From Euglena gracilis (taxonomy: Eukaryota > Euglenida > Euglenophyceae > Euglenales), in assembly GCA_039621445.1 (NCBI GenBank), contig CP154955.1:40370426-40434425 (forward strand): a DNA stretch of 64,000 bases. Direction: 5' to 3'. Under the pieces are notes generated by a model. The model had not been told where the DNA came from. It did no database searches and saw only the letters and a program-made list of their open reading frames with translations. The position numbers were made by a program, and so were the translations under genes. Shown here piece by piece: positions 54,901 through 64,000 of this stretch. Each line of letters starts with the position of its first letter. Position 1 is the first letter of the stretch.

Positions 54901-57131
54901 CGGTTAGGGGAATTGTGTACGGTCAAAGGGACAAACACCAGGTAAAATTTGTTGGACAGATTTTTCGAACATAAATGGAATTTTTTTATGTGGAAAACAC
55001 TAAAGAGCAAAAAATCATGCAATGTGACTAAAAGTGATGGATAAAAAATTTGCATTATCTGGGTGGCAGCACTAGAAGGAAACAATTGCTATTTTTGGAA
55101 CTGGCCCAGGGGGATCAGCGGGTCCCTGGAAAGATTCAGCGGCCCAAACCCATCCACCAAGGTCACACAGGGATTAAATGGATCCATGCTTGCGACACCT
55201 TTGCTGCCAAAATATGACGTAACGAGAACGAACGAGCCATTTGAGCCAGCGGCTGCAGCATCGGACTGAACTCCCAGAGAAACATTTCGCCCCTTGCGAC
55301 GCACAGATGCCTGAACGCCGATGAGGACGAGGTCCGGGCGCAGGCACTTCAGCACGATGAGCCGCTGGAACGGCGTGAGCCGCGCCTGCCACTCCCTGGC
55401 CAGCGGGTGCCGGTGGGCCTCCGGCGAGTCGAAATACCGCCGGTAATGGGGCAGCGAGGCGGCGAACGAGGCCGCGAAGCCCTTGAAGGCCGGGCGGCAG
55501 GCCGCGGGGCCAGCGGGGCAAGGTGGGGCGTCAAACACGGCGGGGTGGGACGATTGTTGGATTGCTGCCCATCAGACAAACCAGAAAGGAACGAGGCACT
55601 CCACGGACATGCTCGCAGGGGGCAGAGAACACAAAAAAAAATGAGAATTCAACAGTGTGTCTGTGTGGGTGTGGGGGTGTTTAATTCCAGTGTCGGGAAA
55701 GAACCAGGTCACCAAGGGACAGAGGAGGCTCCGGACACCACGGTGGGAGTGGAGTCGGGGGTTGGTGCACCGCCGTCTGCGTGGCAGGGTGGCGCTGACG
55801 TACTGCAGGTCGGCCCACGACTCATCCAGCAGCCACTCCTTCGCCGGGTTGGGGGGAGGGCGGGCCCCTCACACATATGTGAGACATAGCATAACATCGG
55901 AATCGGCCTCCACGGAGAGCGGCTGCCATGGGGTTGCAGTGGTGTAGGGAGGCCAGCAGAACCCGTCAGGGCCTGCCCTCAGGGGGCTGGGCGGGGGTGC
56001 GGGAGGTGGAGCCCGTCAGCAGGTACCGCCACTCCTGCTCGTCCAGGGCCCCGTCCGCCCGCAGCATGGTGGCGCACAGCAAGAAGCTGAAGACCAGCTT
56101 GTGGGCCTCGAAGAGCGACCTGCGGGGGGGGAGGGGGGGAGGCTGCGGGCCCGGCGCCGGTCCACTGGCCCCGATGGAGTGGCTTCAGTTGAGATTCATC
56201 CATGCTTTCGGTAAATTGACGAGAATTATAATGTCAAATAAAACACTCTTTGTTCATTTTATTTGAGATTAGACGTTTGATTTGTTTTATATTTACCATT
56301 TTTGTTGATTTATTATCTGAAGCGCAAGTTGAAATGCTTCGGTTACGGTTCAATTTGCAGAAGGTGTTTAACCGGACAGCTGTCAGTGACACTGCATCAA
56401 ACTGGCAGCGCGGCAATGGGATTCGATCGACGCACCGGCAGACATTGCAATAGAAGGAGTACGTCACGAAGTCCCGCAGGTGCGCGAGCCGCTCCTCCAG
56501 GACGTCGCTGGCCTCCGCGTTGTCGATGCCGGCGCTGAACAGGGCCAAGAACCACTGCAGTGAGTACTGGTACATCGGCGGCAGCCCCCGCCGGGACCAC
56601 AGAGATGGGACGGGGGAGAGCGAAAGAGCCCATCCAGCCTGGGGCCAGGAGAGGGCCCTGCCCACCGCTTCGGGCACCACTGAGCCTGGTTGCTCCAGAG
56701 GCCCCGAGGCACAAATGGCCGTGGCTCACCTTCGGGACCCAAGAAGGCTGTGTGGCTGGATGTTAGGACTGCACAGAACGGCATTCCTGTTACGTCTCTG
56801 AGACAGATGGAGCGTCCCCCGGAGTTACTCGAGCCCAGAGGTGGAACGTTGCCGGTGGAAGCTGGACGGGTCGACCCCGGCGAGGGAGCTGATGCAGAAG
56901 AAGATGGAAGAGGCGGTGGCAGGCGATGGTCCCCGGACCACGGCTGTCGGGGCAGCGTGGGCGGTGGGCACGGCGTCCCAAAGATGCCAACCCACCCGTC
57001 CACCCATTTTCATTGGGGGAAAAAATTCTCGCCCAGGCTGTTTTTTACCAACCCCGGGGGGGAGGGGGGGGCAGGGTTCGATATAAGGACAGGTGGGGGG
57101 GGGGTCCGGACCCCCCCCCTGCGGGCCAGCA

Positions 57132-57165
<34 letters not shown>

Positions 57166-60100
57166 TTGGGGGGGGACACCCCCCCACCTAAACAGTGGCG
57201 CGGTCTGGGGTTAACCGAAAGTTTTTTGACCCCCACAAAACGACCACAAGTTCCATTTTGGGCACTTTTTGGGCAAAATGTGCCAAAAATACAAAAAAAA
57301 AATTTCGGCGGCGCAAAAGCCGCCGGATGAAAAATTGACCCTTTTTTTGGGGGGGGGGGGGGCCCCGGGTACCCCCCCCCCTAATGGTCTGTCCGAACGG
57401 ACCCCCTGTCATGTGGGGGGTTTGGGGGGGAAGGTGGGGGGGGGGTCCGGGGCCAGGAGGGGGGGGGGGGTGGCGGGGGACACCCCCCCACCTAAACCAT
57501 GTACGCCCTCCTTATATCAAACGCTGGGGGGGGGGGTCCGGAGTGCCTTGGGGTGCCTGCCCAGGCAGGCACTACCCCCCCCCCCCGGGGTGGCGTCGGC
57601 ACCTGAATAAAATACGGCCTGTTCTCGCCCACAGACAAATGCCCCCAGATCCCGCAAGGGGAAAAAGGGAAATCCCTGGGCGGTGGCCGCCACCGGCCTT
57701 ACTCATAGCTGCCCTGTCCCGGGAAGGCGCAGCGGTGCAGAGGAGTACTCAGGCGGGGGCAAGAGCTGTTCACCCCCCCACACACACCCAAGGCAGGATA
57801 CACACAACGGTGAGAGTGAGTGCGCGGGTCAGTGTCGGGGCACTGGGTAAAATCTGGAAAGGAGAGGTGGAACATGCAAGGGGGCTAAATGGAACAGTTG
57901 CAAAAGACCAATGACCAAGTTCCGGACTGAGGGAACCACGGACTGAAATCTAGCCTTCACCGACTCGGTGCATGTGAATTCCCTTGTTGAAGAGCAATTC
58001 AAACCTCAGCGACTGTGAGAGCGCCTTGCCACATCAAAATGAATCACCCACGTGAGCTGGGCAGAGCGTGGCGTTGCAAGCGAAGTGCAATCCTCTGGGT
58101 GGCCAGACCTGGGTTTTGTCGCGGCTCTTTTCGAGGCTGTCGATAAGGTCCACCTGCTCCAGAATGTCCCCTTCCGCTTCCTCCAGCATCCGCAGGATGG
58201 ATTCCTGTGGCGGGCCAGCTCAATGAAGGTTGGCGAGGAACGACAGGGAGAGCATGACACCGTTGGTGGTCGCGGGCATCGCAGCCCAACCAGTTCAGAG
58301 CAGGGCTTTTAAGACCGGAGGTCCCACCACCCCGGAGGGAGGGGGTCCGGGTACCCAATTTTCAGGGCAAAAAAAAGTCGGCACTGAAAAAAGGCCCAAA
58401 ATGGCCAAAACCATCCGTGCGGGACCCATAGGGCCCTTGCAGGTACCCCTAGGGGGGGGGAGCTCTTTAGGCTCCAAACTTTAAAAAAAAATCTGATTCA
58501 GAAAGGTGGAAGGGTTCATTCACCAGCCCATCGGCTTCAACTTACCCCACGTTGCGCATGCAAGTTGTAACTTCGGTTACAACTTTGCGTTTTCGCTCAA
58601 TAATCATGGCTTACTGTCATCTGGAAAAAATAACATCTGAAAAAATAACATCCAGAGAGGCTTGTCAAATGCACGATTTCACTTCAAAAGGCACTCAACA
58701 GGTTATATCGACAATGCGCAATGCTTGTGCACAGGGCTGATGAGTTTGAATTCAAACGACCAGAAGCGGGATCTGGCTTGTATCCGCGCATCCTCTTGGG
58801 CCTGTGTGTTTGTAAGATTTGGAATCACACAACCCAGATTGGAAAGGGCTGGGCCAAAATGAGAGGTTGACTGAACAAGGCAGTTGACAGTGAACTCTGA
58901 TCCCAAGCAGACAAATAACATCCGGTGTGAGAGTATCCAAAGCATAACCCATGAACTGGTACAATATTTGCTTCAAAACAGGTAAGGATTGAATATACTT
59001 GATGGACAGCCTCATCATTTGGTAATGATTGCCGCAGTTGTTTGTTTTTTTCATCCCACATCCTATCCACTTTTTGTTTGCTACGATGGCATACATGTCA
59101 CATGGCTGCCAAACATTTGTTTGCCCTTCAGGCAACATTTTCAGAACGACACCTTGGTCACGAGCATTCTGTGTTGCCACCTTCAATTCTGAGTGAACCA
59201 AATATCAATTCTTTGATGGTTGCCCAACCAATGCATGCCGTTCCATATCGTTACACAAAAAATGTTTGTTGTACCGCTCTGCCCCCGCCATCGAGGTACC
59301 TTCTTGGCCAGGCCCAGTGAGAAAGTATCCCAAGATCAACGGCTCGCCGGGGTTTTTCTGGAGCAAATGAGGTAAAAATAACATCTGACTAAATAGCATC
59401 CAAAAGGGGCTTACATGTTATTTTTTCCGGATGTTATTTTTTCCTGTGACAGTAATCATACTGGAATTTTCGAGCAGTTTGACGTTGTAAAATCTTCCTT
59501 CCGAGAGTTGTCCCAGAACATCTTATTCAATGACCTCTGGCCACACATGGTCCGACAACCACCCACCTACCGCGTACCTAAACACCGGCTTTCACCACTC
59601 CCAACCTGCCAAGGGGAGGGTCTCATACGCCCAACCCCACCGCACCTGCAGCTGCTTCAGGCCGTGGGCCATCGCGGCGTTGCTCTCTGTCAGCGCCTGC
59701 TTCTCCTCCTCGAGGTCCCGGCGCTCCTTCGCCACCAGCCGACCAAAGCTGTGCTTGCCTCCAGCCTGTCGTGATGATGAAGCCGCAGAAGCGGGCCGGG
59801 ACGGGACTGCGGCCGGACCGGGGGAGAAGGGGAGAGGGAAGGACCCCCTGGGCAGGACGGTGTGACACGTGTGGGGAGTGGGGGGGAGGCTGTGGTACCC
59901 CCGCCAACCCCGATGGGGCGGCGGCACCCACGGAGGGGAGGTGGGGGGGGCTACTTGGTGAGGCAGGTGAGGGTCATGACGGGGTGGGGAGGAGACCTGG
60001 CGGCAACCCAGGGTTCCGGGCCGGGGGGGGGGACATAGAAGTTGCCAACCCACACATATGGATGAAGCAAAGATGGGCATGGGGAGGAGGATGGAACCCC

Positions 60101-63100
60101 TCCGGGGCCCGGCAGGATGGGCAACCGGGGGGGGCCCGGGGGGCGGGCTGCCCCTGGTCGACCCGGAGGTCTGGGGAGCCAGCAGGAGCAGCAGGGGTGC
60201 TCAAGGAGGGGAAGGGGTTGGGGGAGGGGGGAGTCGGGATGGCCACGAAACAAACCACGCGAGACAGGGGGAGAATGGGGTAGTGGGGGGTAAAAGAAAT
60301 CAGTATCAAAATTGGCACCAACAAACACCAATGATGCGAATTTGCCTCCCGCCTCGAATTTTTCGTTCCACACCCCCCACGTTGCTTGTTGCCTGCATGT
60401 TCTCCTGCTTTTCCTTTCTGCTTCTTGATGAAGAAGCCCCGCACGCCGCCGCGGCCGGGACGGCAGCCACCGTGACGCCGGCCCCGAAGCGGTCTTGGGA
60501 CCTACCACACTGCCGGACCGGGAGGGAGGGACTGGGAGCAGGGACTGGGCGGCGGCGTGGGCAGGACGGTGACCTTGACACACGTGTCTGGGCCGAAGTG
60601 GGGGTTGGGCAGCTTGGTCGTGAGGTACAGCCGCGTCCAGGCTGGGGCCCTAAACCCCGCTGTCCAACCCCAACCCCGACCCCGACCAGCCGCCTCGGGT
60701 GGCGGCACGCCGTCCGTCGGGGGCCGTGCCAGCGGGAGGGTCGGAGGGCCGCAGCCCGGCTGGAACTCGTCGTGGAACGGCACCAGGTTGTCCCCCACGC
60801 GCATCATGACGGTGGTGGCCCCAGGAGGAGACCTGGCGGCAACCCAGGCCCCAACGGTTCCGGGCCGGGGAGGGGGACATAGAAGTTGCCAACCCCCACA
60901 CATATGGATGAAGCAAAGATGGGCATGGTGGGCTGTCTGGGAGGGGGAGGGATGGAACCCCTCCTGCCACCCGATGCGGCCCGGCCCGCCCAGGATGGCT
61001 GGTTCCACCGGCCTGCGCTGGACGGCCTCGGGTGGCCGGCGGCTGCCTGGCCCCCCCCTGGTCGCCCACCACAGAGGTCTGGCGGAGCAGCACCGGGTCC
61101 AGCAGGGGGTCCAGCTCCTCTGGCACGTGCTCGAGGAGGAAGGGCTGGCCATTGCGGATGGCCGCCTCGAGCTGCCGGCCACAGAGGCCCCACGAAACAA
61201 ACCACGCGAGACAGTGCCGGGAAACGCCGGTTCAGAATGGGGGTATCCACTTGGATCAGTGAAATTTGTCACGGAAAATCAGCAAAATCAGCAAATCAGC
61301 ATTTTTTTTGTTACACCAATTAATTTTTCCAATGTGAGAATTTGCCCATGCGCGCCTTCGAATTGTTTGGTTCGTGTTCAGCACACATGCCCCCACGTTG
61401 TACAGCACAACTGTGCACCGGGTCTCATTATGTTCTGCTGTTTCTTGACAATCTGAGGGTCTCTGCTTGGTGATAGTCCTTGTCAATTGCCTTGCACACC
61501 TGCATGATAATGCAGAAGGTGGATCTGGGCAGACAGACACCCTGAATGCATGCCCTCCATGCATGGGGAAATGCCGGAATCCAGAAACAACGCATAAATC
61601 AATGCTGCGCGGCATACAAGTTGGAAGAAATTAACCAAAAAAAAACTGAAGACAAAAACTGGCAGTCGGGACACAACACCAGTGGGTACAGACCCCTTCA
61701 AGGTCACAGTCAGGGGGCACACCACCAGCTCCTCCGCCTGGTGCTGCCGCTTGATCCAGGCGGTGGCCTGGCCCTGCGGGTCGATGCACAGCGGCCACCG
61801 CGCGGAGTTGGCGAGGATGACGGCGTTCTCCACGCTGACCGCGTCGGACGGCAGCCCCTGCAGCTGCCACTGCTGGATGGTCACCGGGTCCCCCGCACGC
61901 CGCCGCCCCCGGACATCCAGGCCTTTGTGAAGCCCCGGCGTTGCCCTAAGCTGCCTTTTGCCATCACCCTCCCACCATCGAGTGGGCAGTCCAGACACAG
62001 CTCTTTCCCATTGCACCCTGGAGGTGGGCGATGCGCCGATGCTTCTCCCGGCGAGAACTTAGAGGGCAGCTCCACGGTTGCAAGCAGCAGAGCCACCAGA
62101 CGTCTGGCTGGCAACTCGCTGCATTTCTCCCCCAATCTGTTTCATGTGGTGTAAACCCACCCATTTATACCCCCCCTGGGCCCAACCACCAAACTGTGAC
62201 TTAAAAACTCCCCGTGGAGGGAAAAATCACGAAGAAGCAAATGGCAAAAAAATGTCCAAAATCACACCGTGCGCCAAAAAACCAGGTGTGGTGGGGATGC
62301 CAACTTATGAGGTTTTGGCAAAAACCATAAAAATGACTGAAATAACTTGTTTTTGCAAAAACGGGGGAATTTTTGGACCTCGTCTGGTCACACACTAAAC
62401 CTCGACTGATAACCTCCACCCATTTATAACCCCCCCCCCTCGGGGCCGACCACAAAAAACAGGACTATAAGACCCTATAAGACCTATAAGACCCGGGAGG
62501 TTGTCAATGGGGGGTATCAGGTCACGTCTCGTTTTGGTGTTCTAGTCAACGCTGGTTGGCCTGGCCGGCCCTGTTCAACAAATAGTCAGCAGGTGGGGGA
62601 TATGCCAACAAAAAATGGCCATCTATCACGACCATACAACGTTTCATTGGTCCTTTCTTGGCTGTTTCAGCCATCGACCATTTTTGGGCATTTCGAAAGG
62701 TTTTGGCAGTTTTTCATTTTAAGATGCTTTTGACGATTTTGTGCTCCCCTTCGCAGGTGCCCTGGGTAGGACTCCTGCGTTTGTCGATTGTGTGGCGGGC
62801 AAACAGCATTTCAGCCCCGCCATGTCAGCCCTGGCCGGAGCTGGTCGCCTGCTTGGTGTAAAAAAAGCACCAAAGGCCAGCAGGCAGCTGGGGCCTTGCA
62901 GAAGGAGGCGGGTTTAAAGGCAGGCATGTGGGGCATCCTTTTCCTTACGGCCCGCTCTGGCGCCGGGCGGGACTAGCGGCGTGGCCGCTGGCGACGAGGG
63001 GCAGGGTGCAGCCCGGGGAATGGTCGATGTTCAGCGTCTCGATCTCCGTCAGCCTGTGGCCCACCGCAGGGATAGAGCATGGGGTGGACGGGATTAGGGC

Positions 63101-63853
63101 TATATCGGTGCCCGAGCCAACGCCTGCAATTAGCACTCACATTTCATGGTGTGGTGACCAACACCAAATGATACACCCGATGGGTATATTATTTGGGCAT
63201 CGAAAATTCGGATCGGAGGGGGTGGTACCGTATTCTAGAAAACTCAAAAACATATCGCATAAATTCTGTGTGTTGTACAATTTGGACACCTTGTTTTAAA
63301 CTGAGACTGCCTGAAATTTTGGGTACCAGTCATTTTTGTGCCAAATCGCTGTCTCAGGGAGGTTTTTCTGGCTTGCTTAATTTCGTTTTCTTGGGTGCGG
63401 CGGGGGAGTATGTATCATTCGGGGGTTATTTGTCGCGAGAGCGATAGTGTGCACACAAAACTTGAACGGCAGGACCCCCGAGCAGGAGGATGATTACCTT
63501 TTACGACCCCGTGCAATCTGGGTAACACCGAGGGAAATGACGAAGCCCCGCCGTCACTCTGCCAACTGGGCTCAAACACACCACAGCTTTTGCAAGTCCT
63601 GGCGGTACGCCTGCGTGAAGACGCCGAAGTACGCCGTGGCCCCCGCGGCCAGCAGGTTGTCGCCCAGCGCGTGTGCCGCCGTCTCCTCGTACTGCTTTGT
63701 GGCTGCCCCCAGCCCGCCGCCGCAATGCCCCCCCCCACTCCACCACCATAGGTGGCTGAGGCGCGGCCTGGTCTGTTGCCAGCGGTCCTTCTCGCCAGAC
63801 AGGCCGTGAATGAGGCGGTTGGCCAGTTGCAGTTTGACCTCTGTCTGCCTCAC
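38334..63853 (-). CDS. axonemal dynein heavy chain, 3' part of gene (about 30 exons)
   Basis: This encodes the force-generating ATPase chain of a flagellar dynein. In coding order from high to low coordinates: second stalk helix ([18 protein letters not shown]), AAA5 ([39 protein letters not shown]), the linker to AAA6 ([23 protein letters not shown]), AAA6 ([30 protein letters not shown]), and the C-terminal domain ([59 protein letters not shown]), ending [15 protein letters not shown] at a TGA at 38,334-38,336. The motor start, linker and AAA1-4 are outside the window. It has mixed GT-AG and nonconventional introns and an embedded duplicate (40,106-46,397). Some short pieces are missing from the model, for example between 60,562 and 59,748 and between 58,109 and 56,914. 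Confidence 0.95.
38978..39160. mobile_element. MITE in a dynein intron
   Basis: The left end CAGGTTTCTTGATAAGACC and the right end, which reads CAGGTTTTTATTTAGGTC in reverse complement, are inverted. Flanks share GTCGAC at the expected 8-bp target-duplication positions. It lies inside the intron between the GARW and PKELF exons. Confidence 0.55.
40044..40088. repeat. 22-bp perfect palindrome with one-base centre
   Basis: ATGATTGATTTTGGGTCATG at 40,044 onward through C at 40,065 is the exact reverse complement of 40,067-40,088. It lies in a dynein intron 18 bp left of the start of duplicate copy A. Confidence 0.9.
40478..46397 (-). CDS. dynein exons in copy A, cut by the assembly gap
   Basis: This is the same exon series as copy B: 46,243-46,397 (partial; cut at the Trp codon of WVLLQ), 45,556-45,759, 44,843-44,964, 44,534-44,594, 44,364-44,410, 44,007-44,092, 43,405-43,494, 42,557-42,702, 41,570-41,653, 41,374-41,443, 40,822-40,876 and 40,478-40,564. 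Lengths and frames match copy B and most base differences are silent. This copy is the one directly continuous with the exons at 38.3-39.9 kb. I read it as the other haplotype of the same gene. Confidence 0.85.
41700..42320. repeat. TATACATATATACATATGTATGCATG satellite in a dynein intron (copy A)
   Basis: About 600 bp of alternating purine/pyrimidine repeats built from TATACATA and TATGTATGCATG units, on the plus strand. It sits in the nonconventional intron 41,654-42,556. Open frames through it (Tyr/Ile/His/Met/Cys-rich) are translation of the satellite. Confidence 0.9.
44416..44530. mobile_element. CAGACTTTC MITE forming a dynein intron (copy A)
   Basis: A 115-bp element with the same TIR start and the extension CAGACTTTCATTTAGTGC on one side. 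It occupies the intron 44,411-44,533. See the copy B entry for the junction logic. Confidence 0.8.
46398..46410. other. assembly gap (13 N)
   Basis: Thirteen Ns. The left neighbour equals the sequence around 53,518 and the right neighbour equals the sequence around 40,106, so the gap joins two overlapping sequences rather than filling missing DNA. Confidence 0.95.
46793..53534 (-). CDS. dynein exons in copy B (AAA6 and C-terminal domain)
   Basis: Exons 53,364-53,534 ([13 protein letters not shown]), 52,660-52,863 ([14 protein letters not shown]), 51,870-51,991 ([14 protein letters not shown]), 51,498-51,558 ([12 protein letters not shown]), 51,333-51,379 ([15 protein letters not shown]), 50,974-51,059 ([19 protein letters not shown]), 50,372-50,461 ([17 protein letters not shown]), 49,524-49,669 ([10 protein letters not shown]), 47,908-47,991 ([14 protein letters not shown]), 47,701-47,770 ([17 protein letters not shown]), 47,145-47,199 ([16 protein letters not shown]) and 46,793-46,879 ([17 protein letters not shown]). 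No frame-breaking change is seen, so this copy looks functional. Confidence 0.85.
48040..48425. repeat. TATACATA satellite in a dynein intron (copy B)
   Basis: The same satellite as at 41.7 kb, interrupted by the foldback pair at 48,430-49,186. More satellite lies between the two elements (48,720-48,897) and after the second (49,187-49,265). Confidence 0.9.
48430..48718. mobile_element. foldback element 1 with telomere-like inner repeats
   Basis: The ends GCAGCCCGAAACTACTGGGC and the inverse form the outside of an almost complete palindrome. Moving inward come GTTAATCCGGGGGGTCAA, TTAATGATGGAATAGGGTTA, then GGTTAGGGTTAGGCCTAACT, and a 21-bp centre near 48,560. Copy A lacks it. Confidence 0.8.
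48904..49186. mobile_element. foldback element 2, inverse of element 1
   Basis: It is the same palindromic element. Its centre (GTACACCGAACACCCGTCTAT) is the reverse complement of the centre of element 1, so the two are in opposite orientation with satellite between them. Confidence 0.8.
51380..51497 (-). other. nonconventional intron made of a MITE
   Basis: On the minus strand it starts GAGCAGACTTTC and ends GAAAGTCTGGCTTT. CAG is at +4 to +6 and CTG at -8 to -6. Removal joins RFLCP to [10 protein letters not shown] in frame, matching the spacing of the dynein family. Reading through gives a stop at once (PEQTFI, stop). Confidence 0.85.
51385..51494. mobile_element. CAGACTTTC MITE coinciding with a dynein intron (copy B)
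   Basis: A 110-bp element bounded by CAGACTTTCATTTA and its complement. Flanks on the coding strand are GCCCCGAG and GCTTTGAG, an 8-bp target duplication that now matches at 5 of 8 positions. The nonconventional intron 51,380-51,497 is this element plus one copy of the duplication. It is related to the element at 16,041-16,325. Confidence 0.85.
52912..52958. repeat. GGAATTA tandem repeat
   Basis: About six units here; the equivalent place in copy A (45,808-45,822) has about two. It is a length polymorphism between the two copies. Confidence 0.85.
53904..56914 (-). CDS. dynein exons: AAA5 end and AAA6
   Basis: Exons 56,868-56,914 ([15 protein letters not shown]), 56,436-56,576 ([17 protein letters not shown]), 55,984-56,119 ([14 protein letters not shown]), 55,783-55,850 ([16 protein letters not shown]), 55,305-55,491 ([16 protein letters not shown]), 54,396-54,473 ([16 protein letters not shown]) and 53,904-54,052 ([16 protein letters not shown]). 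GT-AG introns separate the second from the third and the fifth from the sixth; the others are nonconventional. The exon reading RPDLVLIG ends at GTGCGT. Confidence 0.85.
57075..57525. mobile_element. GTTTGATATAAGGA TIR element with G/C runs
   Basis: The left end GTTCGATATAAGGA and the right end, which reads GTTTGATATAAGGA in reverse complement (57,509-57,522), bound about 450 bp. Long G and C runs and a GGCGGCGCAAAAGCCGCC hairpin lie inside. It sits in the dynein intron region between 56,914 and 58,109. A partial copy is at 22,903. Confidence 0.6.
58109..61171 (-). CDS. dynein exons: AAA5
   Basis: Exons 61,064-61,171 ([18 protein letters not shown]), 60,763-60,816 ([18 protein letters not shown]), about 60,562-60,633 ([16 protein letters not shown]), 59,646-59,748 ([17 protein letters not shown]) and 58,109-58,204 ([16 protein letters not shown]). 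The 59,646 and 58,109 exons have GT-AG borders and exact codon lengths. The first intron is nonconventional and in frame. The residues that normally join the third and fourth exons (an NF..T..GL segment) were not found. Confidence 0.8.
58301..58495. mobile_element. MITE in a dynein intron, CAGGG...CTG ends
   Basis: The left end CAGGGCTTTTAAGACCGGAG and the right end, which reads CAGATTTTTTTTTAAAG in reverse complement, are inverted. Flanks GTTCAGAG and ATTCAGAA match at 6 of 8 positions, as an aged 8-bp target duplication. It is in the intron between the ESILRMLEE and FGRLVAKE exons. Confidence 0.6.
58611..59455. mobile_element. TIR DNA transposon with a transposase remnant
   Basis: The left end TTACTGTCATCTGGAAAAAA and the right end, which reads TTACTGTCACAGGAAAAAAT in reverse complement, are inverted; both continue with AATAACATC units for about 40 bp. 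The element is about 845 bp and carries a minus-strand frame with a DDE-type motif. It lies within a dynein intron. Confidence 0.7.
58752..59201 (-). pseudogene. transposase fragment, DDE_1/pogo-like
   Basis: The 149-codon frame includes [20 protein letters not shown], which resembles the DDE_1 (pogo/Tigger/Jerky) segment where a Leu-Pro-x-x-x-Thr stretch is followed by QP-L/C-D and a basic helix. Only the C-terminal part of a transposase would fit, so this is a remnant. Codon use is AT-rich, unlike the host dynein exons. Family placement rests on this one motif. Confidence 0.45.
61723..63853 (-). CDS. dynein exons: distal stalk coil and start of AAA5
   Basis: The exon 63,582-63,853 opens after CAG and ends at GTGTGT. 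It holds the end of the stalk coil and [21 protein letters not shown] Gly/Trp/Pro-rich insert of about 22 residues interrupts it between RWQQ and QYEETAAH; the family has no such insert. The exon 62,975-63,053 ([15 protein letters not shown]) is placed by position and codon bias. The exon about 61,723-61,890 begins [14 protein letters not shown] and carries [13 protein letters not shown] short piece before 61,171 may still be missing. Confidence 0.8.
62100..62974. other. intronic region with mini-element ends
   Basis: CCCATTTATACCCCCC at about 62,160 and CCCATTTATAACCCCCC at about 62,420 resemble the GTCGTTATAAATGGGGG family ends. Short CCTATAAGACC repeats lie at 62,470-62,495. No exon is recognised. 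Confidence 0.35.
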
Positions 63854-63903
63854 CTGTTTGGTTGAATAGATGTGTACGGCTGAGTGTGTAAACGTGTGCT
63901 TGT

Positions 63904-63907
63904 GCGT

Positions 63908-64000
<93 letters not shown>
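63904..64000. repeat. (TG)n microsatellite
   Basis: An almost pure TG repeat that runs to the end of the window, in the intron upstream of the first dynein exon seen here. The window or contig may end here because of the repeat. Confidence 0.95.

Overview
The window is eukaryotic nuclear DNA, and I think it comes from a euglenid (a Euglena-like flagellate). It holds many exons of a flagellar dynein heavy chain, so the organism has a motile flagellum. Coding DNA is very GC-rich at third codon positions, while the long non-coding stretches are closer to balanced and full of repeats. The strongest clue is the introns. Some are ordinary GT-AG introns. Many others in the dynein gene and in an RRM gene lack GT-AG, have complementary ends, and place a CNG triplet at about +4 to +6 opposite its complement at about -8 to -6. 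That is the published signature of euglenid nonconventional introns. The organism call is an inference; no rRNA or spliced-leader gene is present to prove it.

Layout. 1-2.6 kb: GC-rich exons of unrecognised genes, apparently on both strands. 3.2-8 kb: a five-exon plus-strand gene with a ParB/sulfiredoxin-like segment and a Lys/Glu-rich then acidic tail, followed by a proline-rich open segment interrupted by a MITE. All four of its introns are GT-AG, and each carries exactly two copies of a GCGC-ACCT-GCGC motif. 9-30 kb: mostly repeats (MITEs, foldback elements, G-run mini-elements, tandem repeats), plus one RRM exon at 11.6 kb. 30.9-34.2 kb: a minus-strand two-RRM RNA-binding protein gene. 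34.3-38.1 kb: more repeats. 38.3-63.85 kb: the 3' part of an axonemal dynein heavy chain gene on the minus strand, from the distal stalk coil to the stop codon; its 5' part lies beyond 64,000.

The dynein gene contains a 6-7 kb direct duplication (40,106-46,397 and 46,411-53,518) whose inner edges lie exactly on a 13-N gap. The simplest reading is two contigs from divergent haplotypes that overlap but were not merged, so one set of exons should be removed to obtain the real gene.

The most interesting biology is in the introns. A TIR element with an 8-bp target duplication sits inside a dynein exon and coincides with a nonconventional intron: cutting at +4/-8 relative to its terminal CAG/CTG restores the dynein reading frame. 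A relative of the element lies outside genes at 16.0 kb with a perfect 8-bp duplication. This is a direct example of a mobile element serving as a nonconventional intron. The paired hairpin motif in the introns of the ParB-like gene is a second unexplained system.
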